Positions 26,118 through 33,627 of a DNA stretch of 38,050 bases are shown here, piece after piece. Origin of the DNA: Vulcanimicrobiota bacterium (GTDB lineage: Bacteria > Vulcanimicrobiota > Vulcanimicrobiia > Eremiobacterales > Eremiobacteraceae); assembly GCA_019235715.1 (NCBI GenBank), contig JAFAKE010000074.1, positions 1 to 38,050 on the forward strand. The letters are read 5' to 3'. Position numbers and translations under genes: made by a program. The number at the start of each line of letters is the position of its first letter. The stretch's first letter is position 1. The notes under the pieces are model-generated. The model saw only the letters and a program-made list of their open reading frames with translations. It ran no database searches and was not told where the DNA came from.

Positions 26118-27103
26118 GTCGCGGGCGCCTGCGCCGGATGCGAAGCGTCCGCTGCCGCGCGCCGCATTGACTGCTCGAGTTTGCCGAGACTCTCGCGATC
26201 GGAGACATGCGCGACGCGGTCAGCCGTGACGCCCGCGATGCGCCGCATCATCGGCGCGAGCACCGCGCTCGCTCCGCACTCGACGATGAAATCCGGCCGG
26301 CGCGCGGCGAGCGCTTCGGCTGTTTCGTGCCAGCGCACGCGCGACACAAGGCTGGCGATGAGGCAGGAGCGGATCTGGCCGACAGACTCATAAGGGCGGA
26401 CTTCGACGTTGCTGATGACCTCGAACGACGGCGCCTCAAGATGCGCGGATTCGACAAACGGTGCGAAGCGCGCGACCGCGGAGCGCATCAATTCGCTATG
26501 CCAGGCACCTGAGACGTTGAGAACGACGACGCGCTTCGCGCCCGCATTCTTAGCGATGTCGCACAGCGCGTTGACGCCGGCGACGTCGCCGGAGACGACG
26601 ATCTGGATCGGCGCATTGAGGTTTGCGATGTCCACGCGCGCGCCGCTCTCGGCGCGGGCCTGCGCGCACATCGCTTCGACGCGCGGCTGATCGAAGCCGA
26701 TGATCGCCGCCATCGCGCCGGGCGCCTCATCGGCGGCGGCGCCCATCGCCAGACCGCGCTCGTTGACGAGACGCAGCGCTGCATCGAAATCGAGCGAGCC
26801 TGCGATCGTCAGCGAACAGTACTCGCCAAAGGAGTGGCCGGCCGAAACGATGGCCGTCGCGCCAAGCGTCTCAACCGCCTTATAGATCGCCATGTTCGCG
26901 GTGAAGATCGCCGGCTGGCTGACGCGCGTTTCACGCAGTTGCTCGTCTGTGCCGTTGCGGCAGAGCTCGAGCATGTCATAACCGACGATGCGCGACGCCC
27001 GCTCGAAGCATTGTGCTGACGGACCGAACGCCTCGGCGACGTCGACGCCCATCCCGACGCTTTGCGATCCCTGTCCTGGGAACACGACTCCAAGCGTCGG
27101 CAT
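26114..27103 (-). CDS. fabD: Malonyl-CoA:ACP transacylase
   Basis: Transfers malonyl from CoA to ACP. 329 residues from ATG 27103, where the conserved start T-L-G-V-V-F-P-G-Q-G-S-Q begins; the open frame to 27331 runs into fabH and is not translated in this frame. The catalytic Ser91 is in A-G-H-S-F-G-E-Y, and V-S-G-A-W-H-S carries the histidine. It lies 8 nt after fabH and overlaps fabG by 4 nt. Confidence 0.95.
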   Translation of the reverse strand: MPTLGVVFPGQGSQSVGMGVDVAEAFGPSAQCFERASRIVGYDMLELCRNGTDEQLRETRVSQPAIFTANMAIYKAVETLGATAIVSAGHSFGEYCSLTIAGSLDFDAALRLVNERGLAMGAAADEAPGAMAAIIGFDQPRVEAMCAQARAESGARVDIANLNAPIQIVVSGDVAGVNALCDIAKNAGAKRVVVLNVSGAWHSELMRSAVARFAPFVESAHLEAPSFEVISNVEVRPYESVGQIRSCLIASLVSRVRWHETAEALAARRPDFIVECGASAVLAPMMRRIAGVTADRVAHVSDRESLGKLEQSMRRAAADASHPAQAPAT

Positions 27104-27111
27104 GCGGCCGG

Positions 27112-28221
27112 CTATGCTTGCGCTGCTTGCGTCGCCGCCGCAACGGGCGGCGTTCCGACCGGAGCCCCCAGCCAGCGCCACACGACCGCGCCCCACGAAA
27201 GACCGGCGCCGAAGGCGACGAACACGACGATGTTCCCCTTCTTCACCTGCCCCGAACGAACGGCGTCGGCAAGCGCCAGCGGAATCGACGCAGCCGAGGT
27301 ATTGCCATACTCGTCGATGTTCGAGATGCATTTGTCAAGCGGCAGCTGCAGCATCTTCATCGTGGCGTCCACGATGCGTTTATTCGCTTGATGCGGCACG
27401 ACGAAGTCGACGTCGGAGGGTGCGAGCCCCGCCTTTGCAAGCGCTGCTTGCACCGAGCCAGCCATTTGCTGCACGGCGAACTTGAACACGGCTTGGCCTT
27501 GCATTTGGATGTAGCCCAAGCGCTCTTCTGAGATGACGCCATTACTGCCCGCTACACCGCTCGACGCGGCGCTGTGCGCGTTCACGCTTCCGCCAACGTG
27601 TCCGTTCATCATCCGGTTGAGCGGCATACGGCTTCCGCCGCCGGGAAGGTAGAGCACGCTTGGATCCGAGCCTTCGGCACCGAGGTCGCTGCCGAGGAAG
27701 CAATCCTCATCCGAGCGCTCGACCACCACGGCGCCTGCGCCGTCGCCGAAGAGCACGCACGTCGCGCGATCGGTGTAGTCGACGAGTTTGGAAAGCGTTT
27801 CAGCGCCGATCACGAGGATGCGCGCGTAGACGCCCGAGCGGATCAGCGCGGCGGCCGTCGTCAGCGCGTAGACGAAGCCCGAGCAGCCGATGGAGACGTC
27901 GAACGCCGCGGCGCCCGGAATTCCCAAGCGCGCTGCGACGATGCATGCCGTCGCGGGAAAAAGGTAATCTGGCGTCGCGGTTGCGACGATGACGCATTGC
28001 ACGTCCTTGGCTTCGCAGCCGGCGGCCGACAGCGCCGCGAGCGCTGCCGGCAGCGCGATGTCCGACGTCGCTTCATTGGGGCCGGCGATGTGCCGGCGCT
28101 TCATGCCCGTGCGCTGCACGATCCACTCGTCGCTCGTGTCGACGAGCTTTTCGAGGTCCTCGTTCGCGAGGATCCCGGGCGGCGCGTAGGCGCCGACGCC
28201 GCTGATCGTGACGCCGTTCAT
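27112..28221 (-). CDS. fabH: 3-oxoacyl-[acyl-carrier-protein] synthase III
   Basis: Initiates fatty-acid synthesis by condensing acyl-CoA with malonyl-ACP. 369 residues, somewhat longer than the usual 310-330. The catalytic triad is present: Cys113 in S-I-G-C-S-G-F, His in V-P-H-Q-A-N-K-R and Asn in Y-G-N-T-S-A-A-S. Extra length comes from an insertion of roughly 15-20 residues before Y-I-Q-M-Q-G-Q-A-V-F-K-F and a Pro/Ala-rich C-terminal tail after G-A-V-V-W-R-W. It starts 12 nt after rpmF. Confidence 0.95.
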   Translation of the reverse strand: MNGVTISGVGAYAPPGILANEDLEKLVDTSDEWIVQRTGMKRRHIAGPNEATSDIALPAALAALSAAGCEAKDVQCVIVATATPDYLFPATACIVAARLGIPGAAAFDVSIGCSGFVYALTTAAALIRSGVYARILVIGAETLSKLVDYTDRATCVLFGDGAGAVVVERSDEDCFLGSDLGAEGSDPSVLYLPGGGSRMPLNRMMNGHVGGSVNAHSAASSGVAGSNGVISEERLGYIQMQGQAVFKFAVQQMAGSVQAALAKAGLAPSDVDFVVPHQANKRIVDATMKMLQLPLDKCISNIDEYGNTSAASIPLALADAVRSGQVKKGNIVVFVAFGAGLSWGAVVWRWLGAPVGTPPVAAATQAAQA

Positions 28222-28233
28222 CGCATGGCCCGC

Positions 28234-28431
28234 CTAGCCGGCAGGCGCAGCCTCGTCTTCTTGCGCGATGGCCAGGCGGCCGTCGTAATATCCGCAATTC
28301 GGACACGCGAAGTGGGGGCGCCGAGGCTGGTGGCACTGCGGACAGGACGACAACGCGGGGGGCGTCGTTTTCCACGTCGCGCGCCTCGTTCTCGTATTCG
28401 ATTTGCTGCGCTTCTGTTTTGGGTTTGCCAT
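28234..28431 (-). CDS. rpmF: 50S ribosomal protein L32
   Basis: Small zinc-ribbon protein of the large ribosomal subunit, 65 residues. Starts M-A-N-P-K-Q-K-R-S-K-S as usual, with the conserved C-x2-C pairs at Cys30/33 and Cys43/46 that bind zinc. It lies 8 nt after the DUF177 gene and 12 nt before fabH; the DUF177-rpmF-fab order is widespread in bacteria. The cysteine-rich form implies zinc dependence. Confidence 0.96.
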   Translation of the reverse strand: MANPKQKRSKSNTRTRRATWKTTPPALSSCPQCHQPRRPHFACPNCGYYDGRLAIAQEDEAAPAG

Positions 28432-28439
28432 CGTTACAC

Positions 28440-28946
28440 TTAGTTCGCTCCGGGTTCTTGGATAAATTTCGCCAGGCCTGCCAGCCGCTCGTCGATCTGT
28501 TCGTCGCGGCATTCGCAGCGTTGCGTGTTGCGATTGACGCCGCAGTGCGGACAGATACCGCGACATTCGTCGCCGCACACCGCCGCGATCGGCTCGTCGA
28601 CTTCGAGCAGCTGCTCGACGAGTTCGCTCAGGTCTATCGTGCGATCGACGAGCGGCGCGACGTCGGCGAACTGCGCATCTTTGGCAGACACATCTTCGCT
28701 GAACGGCTCGGCGATCTCCACGCGGGTCGAGCGCACGAACGGTTCGAGGCAACGCACGCATGTCTCGACTTCGGAGCCTGTGATCTCGCCTTCCACGTAC
28801 ACGCCGCGCTGGATCCGCCGAATACCAGCGGTCACACGCACGCCATCCGGATAGCGAGCCGCAAGCTCGTCGCGCAGCCGCAACGATTGATCGACGTCGA
28901 TAACCTCGACGTCGGGGCCGAAGAGTCGTTCTACTGAGATTTTCAC
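28440..28946 (-). CDS. DUF177/YceD family protein
   Basis: Protein of the YceD family, which is nearly always encoded just before rpmF and is linked to 23S rRNA accumulation or L32 biogenesis. 168 residues from GTG 28946 (V-K-I-S-V-E-R-L-F). Cysteines appear as C-V-R-C near residue 85-88 and later C-G-D-E-C, C-P-H-C-G, C-E-C, likely zinc ligands. The frame is open to 29060, but that region contains the promoter and leader hairpin, so the longer start is rejected. First gene of the long minus-strand block. Confidence 0.9.
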   Translation of the reverse strand: MKISVERLFGPDVEVIDVDQSLRLRDELAARYPDGVRVTAGIRRIQRGVYVEGEITGSEVETCVRCLEPFVRSTRVEIAEPFSEDVSAKDAQFADVAPLVDRTIDLSELVEQLLEVDEPIAAVCGDECRGICPHCGVNRNTQRCECRDEQIDERLAGLAKFIQEPGAN

Positions 28947-28967
28947 GGGGAAGCCTGCGAATACGAA

Positions 28968-28988
28968 AGCCCGTCCACGCGACGGGCT
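28968..28988 (-). promoter_or_regulatory. Leader hairpin between promoter and first gene
   Basis: A perfect 8-bp stem (AGCCCGTC at 28968-28975 with its complement at 28981-28988) with a 5-nt loop sits about 12 nt after the expected transcription start and 22 nt before the GTG start of the DUF177 gene. On the minus strand it is followed by TTTCG, so it could act as an attenuator, a protein-binding site or an mRNA-stabilising structure. No ligand can be named. Confidence 0.45.
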
Positions 28989-29006
28989 GTCAAATCGACT
29001 TGCATC

Positions 29007-29035
29007 ATTATAGATAAGCGCGCTTTCGGTGTCAA
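29007..29035 (-). promoter_or_regulatory. Consensus sigma70-type promoter of the DUF177-rpmF-fab-ffh block
   Basis: Read on the minus strand, TTGACA at 29035-29030 and TATAAT at 29012-29007 are separated by exactly 17 nt, a perfect match to the housekeeping consensus. The expected start is near 29000, giving a 5' leader of about 54 nt to the GTG of the DUF177 gene. Confidence 0.85.
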
Positions 29036-29087
29036 ATGTGCCTGTCTGCGGGACAGCCATTTGCGGATAGACAGACAGACGAGTGGC

Positions 29088-30089
29088 ATGTACGATCGCG
29101 CGATGAGGCGCGCGATGACGGCCGGCGATTGGACCACGCTGCTCATCCTTGCCATTATTTGGAGCGGCTCATTTCTTTGTTACCGCATCCTGGCGCCGGC
29201 TCTCGCTCCTGAGACCACCGTTTTCTTGCGCCTGCTCATCGCGACGCTGGCCTTGCTTCCGTTCCTCGGCGCGCGCGCACGGATGCTCAGCGGACGTTCG
29301 GCTTGGATGTCCTTCGCCGCCATGGGGGCATTGAACAACGTTATCCCGTTCATGCTGATCGCGTGGGCGGAGACCCGGATTTCTGCAGGTCTGGCCGCGA
29401 TCATCAACGCGACGACTCCGATGCTCGGCGTCATCATCGCGGCGGCTGCCCGTGAAGAACCGCTGCGCCTCAACCGCGCGGCCGGCGCGTTCTGCGGACT
29501 CGCCGGCGTCGCCGTGCTGTTGTTCCCCGACATCCGCGCAGGCCTCCATGGAAGCGCCACCGCTCAGGTGGCCGTTCTCGCCGCTTCGCTTTCGTACGCA
29601 GTTGCCGGCGTTTATGGGCGGCGCTATTCGGCCGCCGGCATCGACCCATTGGCGGCGACCTTCGGACAGCTCTGCGGCGCCGCGGCGTTATCGTCACTGC
29701 TCGTGCTGCGCACGCCAAGCGATCTTGCAGCGCTGGCGCACCTATCCGCATCCGGATGGGCAGCGCTTGCGTTCCTCGCATTGCCCGCAACGTCGTTCGC
29801 GTACGTTTTATACTTCAGCTTGCTGGCGCGCGCGGGAGCGACGAACGCGTTGCTCGTCACGCTGCTCGTGCCCGTGAGCGCCGTCGTGCTTGCCGCGCTA
29901 CTGCTCGGCGAACGGTTGAACGCCACGAACGTCGCCGGCATGGCCGTCATCCTCGCGGGATTGCTGCTCATCGATGGGCGGGTGTTCGCGGCGCTTGCGC
30001 GGCCCCTGAAGCTGACGACGATGCAGCGACTTCGCCGCGCATCTGCGGAACGGCGAAATACGAGTCAGGCATCTCGCGTGGAAACCTAA
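29088..30089 (+). CDS. EamA/DMT-superfamily transporter
   Basis: 333-residue integral membrane protein with ten predicted helices arranged as two EamA repeats: residues about 10-140 (L-I-L-A-I-I-W-S-G-S-F onward) and about 155-300 (V-A-V-L-A-A-S-L-S-Y-A onward). A-x-x-N-A-T-T-P and L-V-P-V-S-A-V-V-L-A-A-L-L-L-G-E-R are repeat-end motifs. It exports a small metabolite, amino acid or drug; which one is unknown. ATG 29088 is chosen; TTG 29061 and ATG 29103 are possible. The hydrophilic tail of about 35 residues overlaps the convergent secreted-protein gene by 122 nt. Confidence 0.88.
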   Translation: MYDRAMRRAMTAGDWTTLLILAIIWSGSFLCYRILAPALAPETTVFLRLLIATLALLPFLGARARMLSGRSAWMSFAAMGALNNVIPFMLIAWAETRISAGLAAIINATTPMLGVIIAAAAREEPLRLNRAAGAFCGLAGVAVLLFPDIRAGLHGSATAQVAVLAASLSYAVAGVYGRRYSAAGIDPLAATFGQLCGAAALSSLLVLRTPSDLAALAHLSASGWAALAFLALPATSFAYVLYFSLLARAGATNALLVTLLVPVSAVVLAALLLGERLNATNVAGMAVILAGLLLIDGRVFAALARPLKLTTMQRLRRASAERRNTSQASRVET

Positions 30090-30909
30090 AGCGCGTCGCG
30101 CTGTAGTCGTACGAGCCATGAAAGCGCATGAAAGCGATGCGCCCTTCACCCGATAGCGTGCCGGAGTCGTTGAGCCAGTAGCGTCCGACGGGCCTGAACG
30201 CAGCGATGAGCTGCAGACTGCCGACGACGGGACCGTTGCGCTTTTCGACCGCGACGGTCAGCTGCCACACCCGGAACGAGCGCTTGTCTACGATCAACTC
30301 GCGCAGTGGATGATCGTTTGGATCACCGCTGACGCTGCTCAGCCGCAGGTCGTATGCGGGATGCCCGCTGTAGGTGCTGTCGCCCGCGAGGGCGATCTGA
30401 TAGTGCACGCTTTGATCGCTATCGATCTGTTGCGCGAGCGCCGTCGCTTGATCGAGTTGGACGGCCGAGCCTCCGACGTCGACGCCGGGAGCCAAGCCCG
30501 CCGGCGCATCCGCTGCGGAAGACTGGAAATCGAGCGCCCATGGGACCGGTGGACCCACCGTGCGCTGCGCCGATGCGACATCCTGCATGAGCGAACGCCG
30601 ATCGCGGTCGCGATACCACACCTGGTAGACATTCGCGTGCGGCCGCGCCATGAAATGCAGCGTCGTGGTAGAGTGCCCGTCTTGGGCATAACCGCGCGTC
30701 AGATCCAACCGGTTCGCATTGATGGAAAGGACATAAGACGCATATGGCGGATTCGGCGCGGCCGCCATGGCCGCGACACAGCGCCGGTAGATCGCGACCG
30801 GGTCATCGACCGCGGGCTGCGAGGGTCGGACGCGCGCCGAGCTGTCTGCCCGCACCGACGGTGCGGCCAAGCCGATGATGAGGACGAGCGTCAGGGCGCT
30901 CTTGTGCAT
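29968..30909 (-). CDS. Secreted protein of unknown function
   Basis: 313 residues with a signal peptide (M-H-K-S-A-L-T-L-V-L-I-I-G-L-A-A, cleavage after V-R-A). The mature part starts with R-R-C-V-A-A-M, then beta-rich repeats (Y-V-L-S-I-N-A-N-R-L, D-L-R-L-S-S-V-S-G-D, W-Q-L-T-V-A-V-E-K, R-F-R-F-P-R-E). The pattern resembles a LolA/LppX-like incomplete barrel but no family was recognised with confidence. The C-terminal Ala/Ser-rich tail overlaps the convergent transporter gene. Function unknown. Confidence 0.72.
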   Translation of the reverse strand: MHKSALTLVLIIGLAAPSVRADSSARVRPSQPAVDDPVAIYRRCVAAMAAAPNPPYASYVLSINANRLDLTRGYAQDGHSTTTLHFMARPHANVYQVWYRDRDRRSLMQDVASAQRTVGPPVPWALDFQSSAADAPAGLAPGVDVGGSAVQLDQATALAQQIDSDQSVHYQIALAGDSTYSGHPAYDLRLSSVSGDPNDHPLRELIVDKRSFRVWQLTVAVEKRNGPVVGSLQLIAAFRPVGRYWLNDSGTLSGEGRIAFMRFHGSYDYSATRFRFPREMPDSYFAVPQMRGEVAASSSASGAAQAPRTPAHR

Positions 30910-30968
30910 GCGGTGGGCCTCGTCACCCTCGATATTTTTCCCAGAGCCGCAAGGCCTTAAGCGGCGTT

Positions 30969-31976
30969 CTAAAGGGCGCGCACCACGTTCAAGCCGTCCA
31001 GCTGGCGTAGCGCATCATCGAAGGAGCGCACTGGCAGGATCGTGGCGCCGCGCGTGCCCGAGACCGCGGGGAAGTCGGCTTTGGGCACGAGGAATACGGT
31101 CGCGCCCTGGCCGATCGCGGCGCGCAGTTTCTCGATCGCGCCGCCGACGGGTAAGACGCTGCCATCTGCCGCCAGCACGCCGGTGCCGGCGATCTTCTTG
31201 CCGCCCGCGAGCGCATGACCGCGTAGCGTGCGGTAGATCTGCAGCGCGAACATCAAGCCCGCGGACGATCCGTTGATGTCCTTGACGTCGTACGTGACGT
31301 GCACGGGCAGCGAGACGATGTGCGTGTGCGACGAGACGACGATGCCGAACAGCGGTTTGCCGCGAGCAAAGGCAGTTCGGCACGTGACTGTCAGGCGTTC
31401 GCCCGCTCGCTCTATCTCAAAGGTGAACTGCGACCCGACTGGCTTGGATGCCGCGGCGCGTGCGATCGCGTCGGGGCCGTCGGGCGGCTTCGCATCGACC
31501 GTGACGATCGTATCCCTGGCCTGGAAGCAGTTGGCCGCCGGCATGCCCTTGCGCACCTCAGCGATCGTGACGGTCGTCAGCGTCTTTACCGGCAACCCGG
31601 CCGCGCGTTCCGCGACCACCTGCGCCACCTGCTGGCTTTGGGTCATGGCGTCTTCCAGCTCGCGGTCGAACTGCACGTCGTTGGCGTCGCCCGCGTACTC
31701 GACGCGCGGCACGACCTCAAAGCCGGGCAGCAGCTTGCCGGCGACGTAGAACGCGGGCCGCCCGGGCATCACCTTCACATCGGTCAGATACAGCGTGCCA
31801 GGCGGCGGAGAATGGCCGGGCACGTGCACGACGCCGTTCAGGTCGATGGCATCGCCGGGCCCGAACACGAGGAATGGCAGCGGTATGTAGAACAGCGCGA
31901 GGCTGATGCCGACGCCGACGAGCGCGGCCCAGAGCAAGCGGATGCGCGGTGGATGTTCGGCCTTGTGCTCCGTCAC
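30969..31976 (-). CDS. Membrane-anchored PDZ/Lon-type (S16) serine protease, YlbL-like
   Basis: 335 residues. One N-terminal membrane helix (about 13-37) anchors the protein, followed by an extracytoplasmic PDZ-like region (about 130-195) and a Lon proteolytic domain. The Ser-Lys dyad is visible: Ser238 in N-G-S-S-A-G and Lys283 in G-A-I-E-K-L-R-A-A; I-A-G-T-G-V-L and D-G-S-V-L-P-V-G-G are standard. YlbL-type proteases degrade regulators such as cell-division inhibitors in other bacteria; the role here is inferred. GTG start in a GTGA overlap with the coiled-coil gene. Confidence 0.9.
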   Translation of the reverse strand: MTEHKAEHPPRIRLLWAALVGVGISLALFYIPLPFLVFGPGDAIDLNGVVHVPGHSPPPGTLYLTDVKVMPGRPAFYVAGKLLPGFEVVPRVEYAGDANDVQFDRELEDAMTQSQQVAQVVAERAAGLPVKTLTTVTIAEVRKGMPAANCFQARDTIVTVDAKPPDGPDAIARAAASKPVGSQFTFEIERAGERLTVTCRTAFARGKPLFGIVVSSHTHIVSLPVHVTYDVKDINGSSAGLMFALQIYRTLRGHALAGGKKIAGTGVLAADGSVLPVGGAIEKLRAAIGQGATVFLVPKADFPAVSGTRGATILPVRSFDDALRQLDGLNVVRAL

Positions 31977-32452
31977 GAATGCGCGCGCTGCTCGAGCGAC
32001 CCGTTGCCGCTCAAGCTCGTCGCGAGCTGCTCCCGGCCCTTGTGCACGGCCGCAAGCGCGTTGCCCAAGCTTGTGTCCAACGATGAAAGGACGCCGTCGG
32101 CGTATTCTTCCGCACCGCGCCGGATCTCGCGCGCCTGCCTTTCCGCCTGTGCGACGATCTGGCTTGCGCGTTCGCTCGCTTGACGCGAGATCTCCGAGTC
32201 GTCGAGCAACTGCGTTTTCGTCGTCGATGCTTGCGTGATCATCGCGGCGGCCTGCGCTTTGGCGTCTTCGATCAGCCGGTCTTTCTCCTTCGTGACCGCC
32301 TTGGCGCGGCCCACCTCATCCGGCAGCGTCGAACGCAGCTTCTCGAGCAGATCGAGCAGCTGGTCCTGGCTGACGATGCGCGCGCCGAACGGCAGCCAAA
32401 CGCCCTCCTTGATCGAGCTCTCGAGCCTGTCGATCACGGTGTAGACGCTCAT
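31973..32452 (-). CDS. Coiled-coil protein, DivIVA/ATP-synthase b-like
   Basis: 159 residues from ATG 32452, which has AGAGGTGAT about 4-8 nt upstream. The sequence after residue 40 is a long charged alpha-helix (K-E-K-D-R-L-I-E-D-A-K-A-Q-A-A-A-M onward), predicted coiled coil, with no membrane segment. The opening M-S-V-Y-T-V-I-D-R-L-E resembles proteins annotated as ATPase-like or DivIVA-like between coaD and the Lon-type protease in related genomes. It may be a cytoskeletal or division factor; that is only an inference. Lies 4 nt after coaD. Confidence 0.75.
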   Translation of the reverse strand: MSVYTVIDRLESSIKEGVWLPFGARIVSQDQLLDLLEKLRSTLPDEVGRAKAVTKEKDRLIEDAKAQAAAMITQASTTKTQLLDDSEISRQASERASQIVAQAERQAREIRRGAEEYADGVLSSLDTSLGNALAAVHKGREQLATSLSGNGSLEQRAHS

Positions 32453-32456
32453 GGGA

Positions 32457-32960
32457 TCACCTCTTCCCTTTTCTGCGGCGCGCCAGCATGTGGCGCAGAA
32501 CCGACTTCGGTACGAACTCGGCGACATCGCCGCCGAGCGCGAACACTTCCTTCACCGAAGACGACGAGACGTATGCGAACTCCGCACTGGCGGGCATGAA
32601 AATCGTTTCGGCGCCGCCCTTGAGCTTGCGGTTCAACAACGCCATCGAGAATTCGTGCTCGAAATCCGAGACGATGCGCAGCCCTTTGATGATGAGCGCC
32701 CGCTCGAAGCGGCGCACGTAATCGACCAGCAGGCCCTCGAACGAATCGATCTCGACGTTGCGCAGGCCGGCGCAAGCCTCGCGCAGCATCTCAACCCGCT
32801 CTGCCAGACTGAACATCGGCGACTTGCTCGGATTGGCGACGACGGCCACGGTGACGCTCGTGAACTGCGCGGCGGCGCGTCGCACGATGTCAAGATGTCC
32901 GAACGTCACTGGGTCAAAACTTCCCGGGTAGACGACGACGATGCCGCTCGTCTTGCCCAT
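32457..32960 (-). CDS. coaD: Phosphopantetheine adenylyltransferase
   Basis: Penultimate step of coenzyme A synthesis (4'-phosphopantetheine to dephospho-CoA). 167 residues from ATG 32960. Nucleotidyltransferase motifs are clear: Y-P-G-S-F-D-P-V-T-F-G-H-L-D-I-V at about residues 11-26, and Y-V-S-S-S-S-V-K-E-V near residue 130. R-L-R-I-V-S-D-F-E-H-E and G-L-L-V-D-Y also match. Overlaps rsmD's stop by one base. CoA feeds the fatty-acid genes nearby. Confidence 0.96.
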   Translation of the reverse strand: MGKTSGIVVVYPGSFDPVTFGHLDIVRRAAAQFTSVTVAVVANPSKSPMFSLAERVEMLREACAGLRNVEIDSFEGLLVDYVRRFERALIIKGLRIVSDFEHEFSMALLNRKLKGGAETIFMPASAEFAYVSSSSVKEVFALGGDVAEFVPKSVLRHMLARRRKGKR

Positions 32961-33592
32961 CACGCCCGCCGTGTGCGCGAGCTTTGTTTGCGCTCGCGAC
33001 CGGGAACCCGAGCGCCCTCCTCTGCGGCGCGCTGCTGGCTTGAGCCCTTCCCGCGCTTGCACACCGCAAATGTGAGCGACGTGTCGCCGTATTTCGCGCG
33101 TTTGACGACCTCCAGCGACTCCGGCAACCGCGGCTTGCCATTGGACGCGTGCTCGATCACCGCGATGCCGTCCGGATTGAGCAACGACTTTTGCATCATG
33201 AGGCGCAGCTCGTCGAAGGCGCCACGCTCGTACGGCGGGTCGACCAGCACGATGTCGAAGGTGCCGCGCAATGCGCGCAGCGCGCGCATGGCGTTCATGG
33301 GCATGATGCGCCAGTTGTCGCCGTCGGGAACGACGCGCACGGCATTGCGCCGGATCGTCATGACCGCATTCGCATCGTCGTCGACGAACACGACGGACGC
33401 CGCGCCGCGCGACATCGCCTCCAGACCCAGTGCGCCAGAGCCGGCGAACAGATCGAGGACGCGCGCGCCTTCGACGCGCTGCGCCAAAATGGCGAACATC
33501 GCTTCACGGACTTTGGCGCCGGTCGGCCGCGTCTTCGCGCCTTTCGGCGCGCTGAGCACGGCGCGCGCCCGGCTTCCCCCCGCCAATCGCAT
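32960..33592 (-). CDS. rsmD: 16S rRNA (guanine(966)-N(2))-methyltransferase RsmD
   Basis: SAM-dependent methylation of G966 in 16S rRNA. 210 residues with N-terminal G-G-x-x-R-x-R, K-T-R-P-T-x-x-K-V-R-E-A-M-F, motif I D-L-F-A-G-S-G-A-L-G-L-E-A and the catalytic motif D-P-P-Y-E-R-G. A Lys/Arg-rich tail of about 25 residues extends the C-terminus. Lies 35 nt after recG; the rsmD-coaD pairing is conserved widely. Confidence 0.95.
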   Translation of the reverse strand: MRLAGGSRARAVLSAPKGAKTRPTGAKVREAMFAILAQRVEGARVLDLFAGSGALGLEAMSRGAASVVFVDDDANAVMTIRRNAVRVVPDGDNWRIMPMNAMRALRALRGTFDIVLVDPPYERGAFDELRLMMQKSLLNPDGIAVIEHASNGKPRLPESLEVVKRAKYGDTSLTFAVCKRGKGSSQQRAAEEGARVPGRERKQSSRTRRA

Positions 33593-33627
33593 CGAGCCTT
33601 GGATTGGACGGCGGCTGTGCCGGCTCC

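Noticed and set aside
28988-28993. Second TTGACA downstream of the strong promoter
   Set aside because: No -10-like sequence at 16-18 nt; it partly overlaps the leader hairpin.
29041-29085. CTGTC/GACAG inverted repeats before the DMT transporter as a transcription-factor site
   Set aside because: Five-base arms with short spacers occur readily by chance; no second site supports an operator.
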